6,474 bases of DNA from Burkholderiaceae bacterium (GCA_030726195.1 JANREF010000138.1:1-6474), one strand, 5' to 3'; shown: positions 1 to 6,474, counted from the first letter of the stretch. Translations and numbers: made by a program. Notes: generated by a model not told the origin, from the sequence alone.

Positions 1-221
1 CGGGCCGCGCGCAGCCAGTCGCTGGATGAGCCATGCAGGTCCAAGTCCAGCAAGGTAGTGGTGAGTCCGAGCTCGGCTTTGAAGTAGGCCGCTAGGTTGG
101 CTGAGATGGTGCTTTTGCCCACACCACCCTTGCGGCTGGTGACCAAAATTTTGAGTGCGCTTCTAGGCTGAAGCGACCGAATGGCTGGCCCACTGAAAGG
201 GGCAGGCTGGGGCTGGAACAT
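1..221 (-). CDS. ParA/MinD-family ATPase, N-terminal part (cut by window edge)
   Basis: Reading leftward from the ATG at 221-219 gives 73 codons and then the window ends, so the C-terminal part is missing. After about 23 residues of Pro-rich leader comes a beta strand (KILVTS) and the deviant Walker A motif KGGVGKST (residues 31-38) with the signature first lysine of the ParA/MinD/Soj class. [14 protein letters not shown] (57-70) is the following strand with the conserved D-x-D and the Ser/Trp pattern of small ParA proteins. Family members are ATP-dependent dimer switches that position DNA, protein clusters or division machinery, or act in capsule and plasmid functions. The partner gene is out of view, so the cargo cannot be named. 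The start is supported by AAAGG at 232-228, six bases before the ATG. It lies 226 bp downstream of rpoH on the same strand and probably has its own promoter (inferred). Confidence 0.85.
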   Translation of the reverse strand, partial: MFQPQPAPFSGPAIRSLQPRSALKILVTSRKGGVGKSTISANLAAYFKAELGLTTTLLDLDLHGSSSDWLRAA

Positions 222-447
222 AACAAACCTTTGACGTATTGCGTCGAAAATTTATTATGCGGTGCTGGTTAAATATTGATAGAAATCGGAAGTATCTGGT
301 TGAGCCTATTGGGTGTTGATTGCTACCAATAAAGTATTGCATTACGCAATTGTCATGAGTGCTCTAGGCCAAATGCAGCGGCACCCGCCACCCCTGACTG
401 CGTCGCGCTTGTGAGGTGACTGTGTGGGGTGGTGCGCAGACGCGTGA
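222..447. other. Gap between rpoH and the ParA-type gene, AT-rich in its left part
   Basis: No credible gene is seen here. The part at about 230-350 is much more AT-rich than its surroundings and probably holds the promoter of the leftward ParA-type gene. On the minus strand CATAAT (258-253) could be a -10 box, but no good -35 element stands at the right distance. A small dyad GACG-N5-CGTC (233-245) lies between that -10 and the start codon and could be an operator; this is weak. No convincing intrinsic terminator follows rpoH: the only GC stem, GCGG-N3-CCGC (about 378-388), has no following T run. Confidence 0.4.
308..352. repeat. Cluster of ATTG/CAAT half-sites with two dyads
   Basis: ATTG occurs at 308, 319 and 336 and its complement CAAT at 327 and 347. 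Two pairs form inverted repeats: ATTG-N4-CAAT (319-330) and the longer ATTGC-N5-GCAAT (336-350), and the last half-site runs into the palindrome CAATTG (347-352). The cluster lies about 90-130 bp upstream of the ParA-type start codon on its strand. It could be a binding site for a regulator, but the region is AT-rich and chance is possible. No known operator consensus was recognised. Confidence 0.3.
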
Positions 448-1386
448 TTAGGCGGGTGTTAAAGCCTTGCGCATTTTCTTCATGGCCGCAGCTTCAATTT
501 GGCGAATGCGCTCGGCACTCACGCCGTATTCGGCCGCCAACTCGTGCAGTGTCATGCCGCCGGAGCCGTCGTCGTTCACTTTGAGCCAGCGCTCGGTCAC
601 GATGCGCTTGGAGCGCTCGTCCAAGGTGGCCATGGCGTTGCTCACACCGTCGGTGGCCAAGTGCTCACGCTCTTGTGCCTCCAGCACGGCCGTGGGTTCA
701 AACCGGGCGTCGGTAAGGTAGGAGATGGGGCCAAATGCCTCGTCTCCGTCGCCGCTGGGTGTGGGGTCTAGCAACACATCGCCACCGGCCAAGCGCGCTT
801 CCATCTCTAGGACTTCTTCTGGCTTGACATTCAGTCGTCCAGCCATGGTCGCGACTTCTTCAGGATTCAAGGTGTTGCGCTCGGCGCCACCATCCTCGCC
901 TTGGGCAGCTTGGTGCATGCCCGCCTTCATGGAGCGCAGGTTGAAAAACAGTTTGCGTTGTGCCTTGGTGGTGGCCACTTTCACCATGCGCCAATTGCGC
1001 AGCACGTATTCGTGGATTTCCGCCTTGATCCAGTGCATGGCATAGCTCACCAAGCGCACACCTTGGTCGGGGTCAAAGCGTCGTACGGCCTTCATCAGGC
1101 CAATGTTGCCTTCTTGAATCAAATCGTTGTGCGGCAAGCCATAGCCCAAGTATTGGCGTGAGACCGATACCACTAAGCGCAAATGCGACATGATGAGTGC
1201 GCCTGCGGCGTCTAGATCGTTGTTCTCTTTTAGCTTTTTAGCGAAATCTTGCTCTTGCTCTAGGGTGAGCATAGGCAGGCGGTTGACGGCGCCGATGTAG
1301 GCGTCCAAGCTGCCCAGCGGGGGCAATACTGCCCACGGATCGCGAACAGCCATTTGTTGGGGGGTCAAGGTCACTAGTGCAGTCAT
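448..1386 (-). CDS. rpoH: RNA polymerase heat-shock sigma factor sigma-32 (RpoH)
   Basis: Sigma-32 directs RNA polymerase to heat-shock promoters (chaperones, proteases). With the start at 1386 the protein has 312 residues (E. coli RpoH has 284). Region 2 spans about residues 63-136 and includes DLIQEGNIGLMKAVRRF and WIKAEIHEYVLRNW. It is followed by QRKLFFNLR (143-151), the RpoH box that separates RpoH from other group 2-3 sigmas. The C-terminal helix-turn-helix of region 4.2 contains GVSAERIRQIE (about 288-298). Residues matching E. coli L47, A50 and I54, which matter for chaperone/SRP/FtsH control of sigma-32 turnover, are kept in DLDAAGALI. The extra length is mainly a Gly/Ala/Glu-rich insert after the RpoH box. 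An in-frame ATG at 1407 would add seven residues but has no ribosome site; the ATG at 1386 has AAAAGGA seven bases upstream, so it is preferred. A CIRCE operator lies 33 bp upstream. Confidence 0.97.
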   Translation of the reverse strand: MTALVTLTPQQMAVRDPWAVLPPLGSLDAYIGAVNRLPMLTLEQEQDFAKKLKENNDLDAAGALIMSHLRLVVSVSRQYLGYGLPHNDLIQEGNIGLMKAVRRFDPDQGVRLVSYAMHWIKAEIHEYVLRNWRMVKVATTKAQRKLFFNLRSMKAGMHQAAQGEDGGAERNTLNPEEVATMAGRLNVKPEEVLEMEARLAGGDVLLDPTPSGDGDEAFGPISYLTDARFEPTAVLEAQEREHLATDGVSNAMATLDERSKRIVTERWLKVNDDGSGGMTLHELAAEYGVSAERIRQIEAAAMKKMRKALTPA

Positions 1387-1419
1387 GTGCTTGTCCTTTT
1401 CATTCATTACAGTGCAATG

Positions 1420-1446
1420 TTAGCACTCTATGAGAGTGAGTGCTAA
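1420..1446. promoter_or_regulatory. CIRCE operator (HrcA repressor site) upstream of rpoH
   Basis: The two arms TTAGCACTC (1420-1428) and GAGTGCTAA (1438-1446) are separated by nine bases, an exact match to the consensus TTAGCACTC-N9-GAGTGCTAA. CIRCE is the binding site of HrcA, a repressor whose activity is linked to GroEL availability; it usually controls groESL and dnaK operons. Here the site faces only rpoH, ending 33 bp before the preferred ATG at 1386 and 12 bp before the upstream ATG at 1407. The inferred role is repression of rpoH at normal temperature and release on heat shock. Confidence 0.93.
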
Positions 1447-1459
1447 TACGAAAAGTTCC
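1431..1459 (-). promoter_or_regulatory. Candidate sigma-E (RpoE-type) promoter of rpoH, overlapping CIRCE
   Basis: On the minus strand GGAACTT (1459-1453) matches the sigma-E -35 consensus exactly. Seventeen bases later stands TCTCA (1435-1431), close to the sigma-E -10 (TCTGA type). The predicted start is near 1424, inside the right-hand part of CIRCE as read by rpoH, leaving a leader of about 38 nt before the ATG at 1386. E. coli rpoH has a sigma-E promoter (P3) of the same form with a 16-base spacer, which supports the reading by analogy. The 17-base spacer and the C at the fourth -10 base are imperfect. A sigma-70 reading (TATTAG, 1448-1443) has no good -35. Confidence 0.5.
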
Positions 1460-1483
1460 ATGTGCAAGTGCCGCCAAGGCTTT

Positions 1484-1502
1484 GGGTTTGGGCCCCAAGC
1501 CC
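1484..1502. repeat. GC-rich inverted repeat between ispB and rpoH
   Basis: The arms GGG-T-TTGGG (1484-1492) and CCCAA-G-CCC (1494-1502) are complementary except for one T/G position, around a single central base. In RNA the stem would open to a small loop. No T run follows on either strand, so it is a poor intrinsic terminator. It may be what is left of an ispB terminator or a processing stem between the two minus-strand genes. No function can be shown. Confidence 0.35.
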
Positions 1503-1522
1503 AGCGCAATTGGACCGAGCAC

Positions 1523-1539
1523 GGCCGATGGCCGATGGC
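1523..1539. repeat. Short tandem repeat GGCCGAT x2
   Basis: GGCCGAT occurs twice head to tail (1523-1529, 1530-1536), followed by a partial third copy GGC. It lies in the spacer just downstream of the ispB stop. It may vary by slippage; no protein-binding role is recognised. Confidence 0.4.
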
Positions 1540-1564
1540 TGCACCCAGTTGTGACTGATCAGAC

Positions 1565-2554
1565 TCAGTTGCGTCTGTGCAGCAGCGATTCGGCAATGGC
1601 CCGCAAAGCTTGCGTGTAGGCGTTGTCGGGCAGGCCTGCGATCGCTGCAATCGCGTGTTGCGCTTGCAGCTGGGCCACGTCTCTGGCCTGTGTGAGGCCG
1701 CCGTGTTGTTTGACCAGCGCGCTGATGCGCGCGAGCTGCGACAAGTCGCCATTCTCAATGGCGTGCACGATGAGGTCGCGTTCTGCACCTTGGGCGTGTT
1801 CTAGCGTGCAGATCACAGGCAACGTCAACTTGCCTTCACGCAAGTCGTCTCCTAGGTTTTTACCCAGTTCCTGTGCTTCGCCTTCGTAGTCCAGCACATC
1901 GTCGATGATTTGGAACGCGGTACCCAAGGCCGCTCCGTATGCTGCACAGGCCTCTTCGGTGGCAGTGTCGCATTGCCCCAAAACGGCGGCTAGGCGGGTG
2001 CTGGCTTCAAACAGTTTAGCCGTCTTGGACTGAATGACATGCAAATAACCGTCGCGCGTGAGTTGCGCGTCGTGCATGTTCATGAGTTGTAAGACCTCGC
2101 CTTCAGCGATCACGTTGGTGGCGTTGGCCAAAATTTGCATGATGCGCATATCGCCCGCATCCACCATCATTTGAAACGCGCGCGAGTACAAAAAATCGCC
2201 CACCAACACGCTGGCGGCGTTGCCAAACAACTCGTTGGCCGTGTCGCGTCCGCGGCGCAGCGTGGACTCGTCCACCACGTCGTCGTGCAGCAGCGTAGCC
2301 GTGTGTATGAACTCCACGACCGCAGCCAAGGTGTGGCGGTGTGTGTTGTGGTGGCCTAAAGCACCGCACATCAGCAGCAAGAGCGCAGGCCGCAGCCGTT
2401 TGCCACCACTTTGGATGATGTATTGGGACACTTGGCCAACCAGCGCCACTTCGCTGTGCAGGCGCTCGCGTATGACATCGTCCACCAAGAGCATCTCTGG
2501 AGCAATGATTGCCAGCGGGTTGGCTTGTGCGTCGGTGGTCGAAGAGGCGGTCAA
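1565..2554 (-). CDS. ispB: Polyprenyl diphosphate synthase, octaprenyl type (IspB)
   Basis: A trans-prenyltransferase that adds isopentenyl diphosphate units to an allylic primer, giving the long side chain of ubiquinone (C40 expected in this group). At 329 residues it is of usual family length. GGKRLRP (50-56) binds isopentenyl diphosphate. The first Asp-rich motif is DDVVD (91-95) within HTATLLHDDVVDES, and the second is DDVLD (218-222) within FQIIDDVLDYEG; both are intact and bind Mg-diphosphate. A small residue (Ala86) five places before the first motif fits a long-chain enzyme. The start is a TTG (2554-2552): the only upstream in-frame codons before a TGA are ATT and CCC, and the next ATG (residue 21) would remove part of the first helix matching the E. 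coli N-terminus. No Shine-Dalgarno is visible before the TTG. It is divergent from the receptor gene and precedes rpoH by 178 bp. Octaprenyl rather than another chain length is inferred. Confidence 0.95.
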   Translation of the reverse strand: MTASSTTDAQANPLAIIAPEMLLVDDVIRERLHSEVALVGQVSQYIIQSGGKRLRPALLLLMCGALGHHNTHRHTLAAVVEFIHTATLLHDDVVDESTLRRGRDTANELFGNAASVLVGDFLYSRAFQMMVDAGDMRIMQILANATNVIAEGEVLQLMNMHDAQLTRDGYLHVIQSKTAKLFEASTRLAAVLGQCDTATEEACAAYGAALGTAFQIIDDVLDYEGEAQELGKNLGDDLREGKLTLPVICTLEHAQGAERDLIVHAIENGDLSQLARISALVKQHGGLTQARDVAQLQAQHAIAAIAGLPDNAYTQALRAIAESLLHRRN

Positions 2555-2653
2555 AATGGGTCAGCAGTGGTAGGCGTTTGCCTTGTGCAGTCGGTGGCAC
2601 GTGTTTGGGGCAAGCGGTTAAGACAAAGTGTTATGGCAAAGCCAAGCCACAGA

Positions 2654-2662
2654 TTATCCACA
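2654..2662 (+). promoter_or_regulatory. Single perfect DnaA-box sequence
   Basis: TTATCCACA matches the strict DnaA 9-mer. It lies about 100 bp upstream of the ispB start codon on that gene's side of the divergent region. No second box or AT-rich unwinding element is beside it, so this is not an origin. DnaA acting as a transcription factor here is possible, but a chance match is a fair alternative. Confidence 0.35.
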
Positions 2663-2773
2663 ATCGAGCCCACTCAGCCTGTAGCCAAGGTATCTTTTGC
2701 GAAATCGTCAGCAAGCCCCGTGTGGTTTTTGCACGAGTTGCCAACAATTCACGATTCGTGGGTTTTGTATGTG

Positions 2774-2787
2774 CCGGCTGCAGCCGG
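2774..2787. repeat. 14-bp perfect palindrome upstream of the receptor
   Basis: CCGGCTGCAGCCGG reads identically on both strands and ends 59 bp before the receptor ATG. It has no T run on either side, so it is not a standard terminator. Its position suits an operator in the receptor promoter or leader; no regulator family is recognised from it. Confidence 0.4.
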
Positions 2788-2846
2788 GGTCACGTAGCAT
2801 GTCCGCCGCACTTTTGTTGGTGCACTGACTTCCAAGGCGGTATTTC

Positions 2847-4298
2847 ATGAATGCACTCAATAGGCTCAAAGTGTTAAGTTTGTTCGCGCTGGCGGGCATC
2901 GCCGCTTTAGCGCTGGCCACGTTTTGGAGTCAAGCTCAACTCAATCAAGCCCAATACACCCGGTATGCCTCGCACGTGCTGGCCACCGAGCTCAGATCCA
3001 GCTCGGATGAGCTCACCCGGCTGGCCCGCACCTATGTGGTGACGGGCGACGCCCAATACGAGACGCAGTACTGGGGTGTGCTCGCGGTGAGAAACGGCCA
3101 AGCGCCCCGCCCAGACGGGCGCACTGTTGCCTTGCAAGAGCTCATGGCGCAGCAAGGTTTCACGAGCGACGAGTTTGCAAAGCTCAAACTGGCCGAGGCC
3201 AACTCCAACAGTTTGGTGACCACGGAAACCATTGCCATGAATGCGGTGAAAGGCCAGTTTGACGACGGGCAGGGCGGCTACACCCTGCGCGCAGAGCCCG
3301 ACCCTGATATGGCCAGGCGCATCATGTTTGACGCCAAGTACCACGACGACAAGGCCATCATCATGACCCCCATTCGCGAGTTTGAGCACTTGCTCAACGC
3401 ACGCACGCAAAGTCAGGTGGACGAGGCTGGACAGCGTGCGGATTGGCTCATGACGGCGTTGTTGGCCATGGTGTTGTTGGCCAGCGCCGGCATTTGGTTT
3501 GCCATCAAGCAGCACGGGATTGAGCTGGGTGCGGCCGTCACGCGTTTGTTGGAAACCGCAGGCAATGTGAGCGATGGTGCTGCGCAAGTAGAGGCGGCAA
3601 GCCGATCGTTGGCCACCAGCGCGGCCCAGCAGGTGGATGCGCTAGAGGCCATTGCCGCGTCCACAACCCAAACCTCTGCCATGGCCACAGAAAGCGCCAA
3701 ACGCACGCAGCAAGCCGGCGCAATGGTCGGGCAGGAGCAGGAGCAGTTGGGCGCCGTTGTGGACTTGTTGGGCGACACCGTGGCCGCCATGCAAGCCATT
3801 GACGAAGGAGGGCAGCGCATCACAAAAATCAACGGCGTGATCGACGGTATCGCTTTCCAAACCAGCATATTGGCGCTCAATGCGGCTGTGGAGGCTGCGC
3901 GCGCTGGAGAGGCTGGGCAGGGTTTTGCCGTGGTCGCAGATGAGGTGCGCAGCTTGGCCTTGCGCAGCACAGAGGCGTCTAAGGATGCGGCAGGCCTGAT
4001 TGAGGCGGCGGGTGCCAGAACGCAAATTGGGCGCGAGCGCGTCGAGCAGGTTGAGGGGGCGGTTGCACAGCTTAGCCTGCAGGCCAAGCAGGTTCAAACA
4101 CTGGTGCTGGGTGTTCAGGACGCCAGTCAGCAGCAGCGCCAAGCCCTGGCTAGGGTGCTGGAGGCATTGGCCCACATAGAAAACAGCACACAGCACACGG
4201 CCTCCAGCGCCGAGAAGGGCTCGGCCGCCTCTACCGAGTTGGCTGCGCAGGCCGGTGCGCTCATGTCAGTGGCCGAAGATTTGCGCCGCATGGTGTGA
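2847..4298 (+). CDS. Methyl-accepting chemotaxis receptor without a visible HAMP domain
   Basis: An inner-membrane receptor of 483 residues expected to control CheA through CheW. TM1 is residues 8-27, a periplasmic sensor domain covers about 28-198, TM2 is about 199-220, and the rest is a cytoplasmic coiled coil. The hairpin tip is the hallmark [19 protein letters not shown] (333-351) followed by RAGE and [15 protein letters not shown]. Both arms are about 128 residues, fitting the 18-heptad (36H) class. The N-arm therefore begins straight after TM2, leaving no room for the ~50-residue HAMP domain of Tsr-type receptors. By gap-free alignment to Tsr from memory, two usual methylation positions appear to be Ala268 and Lys457. 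There is no C-terminal CheR-binding pentapeptide. The largely helical sensor (with [15 protein letters not shown], 54-68) resembles a sensor I recall in other Burkholderiales signalling proteins; its ligand is unknown. No che or flagellar genes are near. Confidence 0.93.
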   Translation: MNALNRLKVLSLFALAGIAALALATFWSQAQLNQAQYTRYASHVLATELRSSSDELTRLARTYVVTGDAQYETQYWGVLAVRNGQAPRPDGRTVALQELMAQQGFTSDEFAKLKLAEANSNSLVTTETIAMNAVKGQFDDGQGGYTLRAEPDPDMARRIMFDAKYHDDKAIIMTPIREFEHLLNARTQSQVDEAGQRADWLMTALLAMVLLASAGIWFAIKQHGIELGAAVTRLLETAGNVSDGAAQVEAASRSLATSAAQQVDALEAIAASTTQTSAMATESAKRTQQAGAMVGQEQEQLGAVVDLLGDTVAAMQAIDEGGQRITKINGVIDGIAFQTSILALNAAVEAARAGEAGQGFAVVADEVRSLALRSTEASKDAAGLIEAAGARTQIGRERVEQVEGAVAQLSLQAKQVQTLVLGVQDASQQQRQALARVLEALAHIENSTQHTASSAEKGSAASTELAAQAGALMSVAEDLRRMV

Positions 4299-4303
4299 CA
4301 CGC

Positions 4304-4333
4304 TTGTACCTAAAACACGGAATATGCTAAAAT
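4304..4333 (+). promoter_or_regulatory. Sigma-70 promoter of rplU-rpmA
   Basis: TTGTAC (4304-4309) and TAAAAT (4328-4333) are separated by 18 bases, and TG one base before the -10 makes it an extended -10. It begins six bases after the receptor stop, so the ribosomal operon is transcribed on its own. The expected start is near 4340, leaving a leader of about 75 nt. Confidence 0.7.
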
Positions 4334-4367
4334 CGCGGGCTTGGTGGAAATTCGTCTGCCAATATGC

Positions 4368-4394
4368 GTGCTGTGTTGTTTACCAACGCAGTGC
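4368..4394 (+). promoter_or_regulatory. Stem-loop in the rplU mRNA leader
   Basis: The RNA arms GUGCUGUGUUG (4368-4378) and CAACGCAGUGC (4384-4394) pair over 11 positions, eight Watson-Crick and three G-U, around the five-base loop UUUAC. The wobbles pair only in the plus-strand transcript, which favours an RNA role. A run of five T follows at 4400-4404 (after AATGA), and the ribosome site AGAGG (4405-4409) comes next. It may be an attenuator or a site for translational feedback by a ribosomal protein; no named leader family was recognised. Confidence 0.5.
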
Positions 4395-4414
4395 AATGAT
4401 TTTTAGAGGTATCT

Positions 4415-4726
4415 ATGTACGCGGTCATAAAAACCGGTGGCAAACAGTATCGTGTTGTCGCTGGTGAAAAAATTAAAGTAGAACAGATTGCTGCGGAAGT
4501 GGGTCAAGAGATTGTGTTGGATCAGGTGTTGGCTGTCGGTATCGGCGCAGACATCAAGATCGGCGCACCCTTGGTCGCTGGTGCAGCAGTAACGGCAACC
4601 GTGGTTTCCCACGGTCGTGGCGTGAAGGTACGCATTTTCAAAATGCGTCGTCGTAAGCACTACCAAAAGCGCCAAGGCCATCGTCAAAACTACACTGAGC
4701 TGGCTATCGGCTCGATCACTGCTTAA
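4415..4726 (+). CDS. rplU: 50S ribosomal protein L21
   Basis: An early-assembling large-subunit protein that contacts 23S rRNA. At 103 residues it has the exact usual length. It begins with the typical [14 protein letters not shown] and ends with the basic rRNA-binding tail ([19 protein letters not shown], about 76-94). The ATG is preceded by AGAGG at a five-base gap. It is the first gene of the rplU-rpmA unit; the SD of rpmA overlaps its TAA stop. Nothing is abnormal in the protein. Confidence 0.98.
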   Translation: MYAVIKTGGKQYRVVAGEKIKVEQIAAEVGQEIVLDQVLAVGIGADIKIGAPLVAGAAVTATVVSHGRGVKVRIFKMRRRKHYQKRQGHRQNYTELAIGSITA

Positions 4727-4740
4727 GGAGTGAAAGCACC

Positions 4741-5001
4741 ATGGCACAGAAAAAAGGCGGCGGCTCAACGCGAAACGGTCGTGATTCCAATCCAAAAATG
4801 TTGGGTGTTAAAGCATTCGGCGGTGAATTGGTAACGGCTGGCTCCATCATCGTGCGTCAGCGCGGTACACGTTTCCACCCCGGCGCCAATGTTGGCATCG
4901 GCAAAGACCACACCTTGTTTGCAACAGTTGACGGCCACGTGCAGTTTGCTGTTAAAGGCGCAAAAAACCGCAGCACCGTCAACATCACGCCCGTTATGTA
5001 A
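4741..5001 (+). CDS. rpmA: 50S ribosomal protein L27
   Basis: A large-subunit protein whose flexible N-terminus reaches toward the peptidyl-transferase centre. The 86 residues match the family (about 85). The N-terminus [16 protein letters not shown] is canonical, and no Firmicute-type cleavable leader is present. The core includes [22 protein letters not shown] and [14 protein letters not shown]. It starts 14 bp after the rplU stop. AAGGAG (4725-4730) lies ten bases before the ATG, slightly far. It ends with tandem stops TAA TAA (4999-5004). Co-transcribed with rplU. Confidence 0.98.
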   Translation: MAQKKGGGSTRNGRDSNPKMLGVKAFGGELVTAGSIIVRQRGTRFHPGANVGIGKDHTLFATVDGHVQFAVKGAKNRSTVNITPVM

Positions 5002-5021
5002 TAACAGCGTCGATGCGCAGC

Positions 5022-5038
5022 GCCCGCAGCTTGCGGGC
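5022..5038 (+). repeat. GC-rich hairpin after rpmA, ahead of the terminator
   Basis: GCCCGCA (5022-5028) and TGCGGGC (5032-5038) form a perfect 7-bp stem with a three-base loop. A looser outer pairing, GATGC (5012-5016) with GCATC (5053-5057), could enclose it. There is no T run directly after it. It probably protects the 3' end of the rplU-rpmA message or backs up the terminator that follows. Confidence 0.5.
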
Positions 5039-5059
5039 ACTGCATGCGATCTGCATCAG

Positions 5060-5087
5060 AAAAGGGCCCCTTCAAGGGCCTTTTTTT
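5060..5087 (+). terminator. Intrinsic terminator of rplU-rpmA
   Basis: AAAAGGGCCC (5060-5069) pairs with GGGCCTTTTT (5076-5085) over ten positions with one G-U, around the loop CTTCAA, and the T run totals seven (5081-5087). It lies 58 bp after the rpmA stop and separates rplU-rpmA from obgE, at least in part. Confidence 0.88.
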
Positions 5088-5119
5088 GTTGCTTCTTGCG
5101 TATAGCAACCCACTCACCG

Positions 5120-6288
<1,169 letters not shown>

Positions 6289-6441
6289 GTCGCAACACCA
6301 GTACTAGCACGCTTTGTCGACTGATGCATCATCCATCCATGGTTCATCCATGACATCACTGGCCTGGCATGCAATGCCTACCAAGCCGGTTGTTTGTCAA
6401 GCCACGCCTTGTTCTACGCCCAACGTTCCAAGTTTTAAGCC
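6289..6441. other. Intergenic region after obgE
   Basis: There is no gene here. It contains repeated CATCCAT units (about 6328-6352) and a perfect dyad GGCAT-GCA-ATGCC (6366-6378). Neither is followed by a T run, so no clear obgE terminator is visible. No convincing promoter for the next gene was found. Confidence 0.4.
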
Positions 6442-6474
6442 ATGTCCACCTTGACTTCCAATGTCGTTGTGCAA
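6442..6474 (+). CDS. Start of a further gene, cut by window edge; possibly proB
   Basis: An ATG at 6442 opens a frame of 11 codons (MSTLTSNVVVQ) that is still open at the window end. In many Burkholderiales the gene after obgE is proB (glutamate 5-kinase, proline synthesis), whose proteins begin with a short variable stretch before the glycine-rich kinase core. The visible residues are compatible but not diagnostic. The ribosome site is weak (TTTTAAG, 6433-6439). The identification rests on gene order only. Confidence 0.4.
   Translation, partial: MSTLTSNVVVQ

Larger units (their letters stand above)
2555..2846. other. Divergent intergenic region between ispB and the chemoreceptor
   Basis: These 292 bp must hold promoters for both ispB (leftward) and the receptor (rightward). 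Open frames crossing it show no recognisable protein. I found no clear sigma-70 pair and no sigma-28 (FliA) promoter for the receptor. It contains a perfect DnaA box, a 14-bp palindrome, and a dyad CACGA-T-TCGTG (2750-2760). The receptor ribosome site AAGGCGG (2834-2840) ends six bases before its ATG. Confidence 0.5.

Noticed and set aside
467..1161. Open frames on the plus strand opposite rpoH
   Set aside because: They overlap a certain gene, show no recognisable domain, and are typical mirror frames of GC-biased coding DNA.
448..1407. Longer rpoH start at 1407 (319 residues)
   Set aside because: No ribosome site precedes it, while the ATG at 1386 has AAAAGGA at seven bases. The longer form cannot be fully excluded.
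1484..1502. Intrinsic terminator for ispB
   Set aside because: The stem is good but no T run follows on the minus strand; kept only as a repeat.
2595..2612. Sigma-54-like element TGGCACG
   Set aside because: The -24 part fits but the -12 part reads TGGG instead of TTGC, so the essential GC is missing.
2103..2850. Open frames opposite and beside ispB on both strands
   Set aside because: Low-complexity or Arg/His/Cys-rich translations without family resemblance, overlapping ispB or its control region.
2907..4196. Long minus-strand frames opposite the receptor (up to 226 residues)
   Set aside because: Ala/Ser/Cys-rich mirror frames of the repetitive coiled-coil gene; no domain seen.
6366..6378. 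Intrinsic terminator for obgE
   Set aside because: Only a 5-bp stem and no T run after it.

Overview
The window looks like a chromosomal segment of a beta-proteobacterium, most likely order Burkholderiales and family Comamonadaceae (inferred). Reasons: moderately GC-rich DNA, sigma-32, octaprenyl diphosphate synthase, L21, L27 and ObgE sequences of clear proteobacterial type, and an ispB / rplU-rpmA-obgE arrangement shared with many proteobacteria. Genus cannot be settled by eye.

Layout. The left half is read on the minus strand: ispB (1565-2554), then rpoH for heat-shock sigma-32 (448-1386), then the first 73 codons of a ParA/MinD-type ATPase running off the left edge (1-221). The right half is read on the plus strand: a membrane chemoreceptor (2847-4298), rplU (4415-4726), rpmA (4741-5001), an intrinsic terminator (5060-5087), obgE (5155-6288), and the first 11 codons of another gene at the right edge (6442-6474), possibly proB. 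The chemoreceptor sits inside the usually tight ispB/rplU divergent junction.

How it works together. rplU-rpmA encode two large-subunit ribosomal proteins, and obgE encodes a GTPase of 50S assembly and stress control. ispB makes the ubiquinone side chain and has no functional link to its neighbours beyond conserved position. rpoH is the main regulatory gene here. A perfect CIRCE operator (HrcA site) lies just upstream of its start, and a sequence resembling a sigma-E promoter overlaps that operator, so rpoH may respond to both cytoplasmic folding stress and envelope stress. The receptor appears to lack a HAMP domain.

I see no CRISPR array, tRNA, rRNA, insertion sequence, prophage or toxin-antitoxin pair, and no unknown multi-gene system. 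The points worth checking are regulatory (CIRCE plus sigma-E-like site at rpoH, a hairpin in the rplU leader, an obgE start that looks leaderless) and the odd architecture and position of the receptor.
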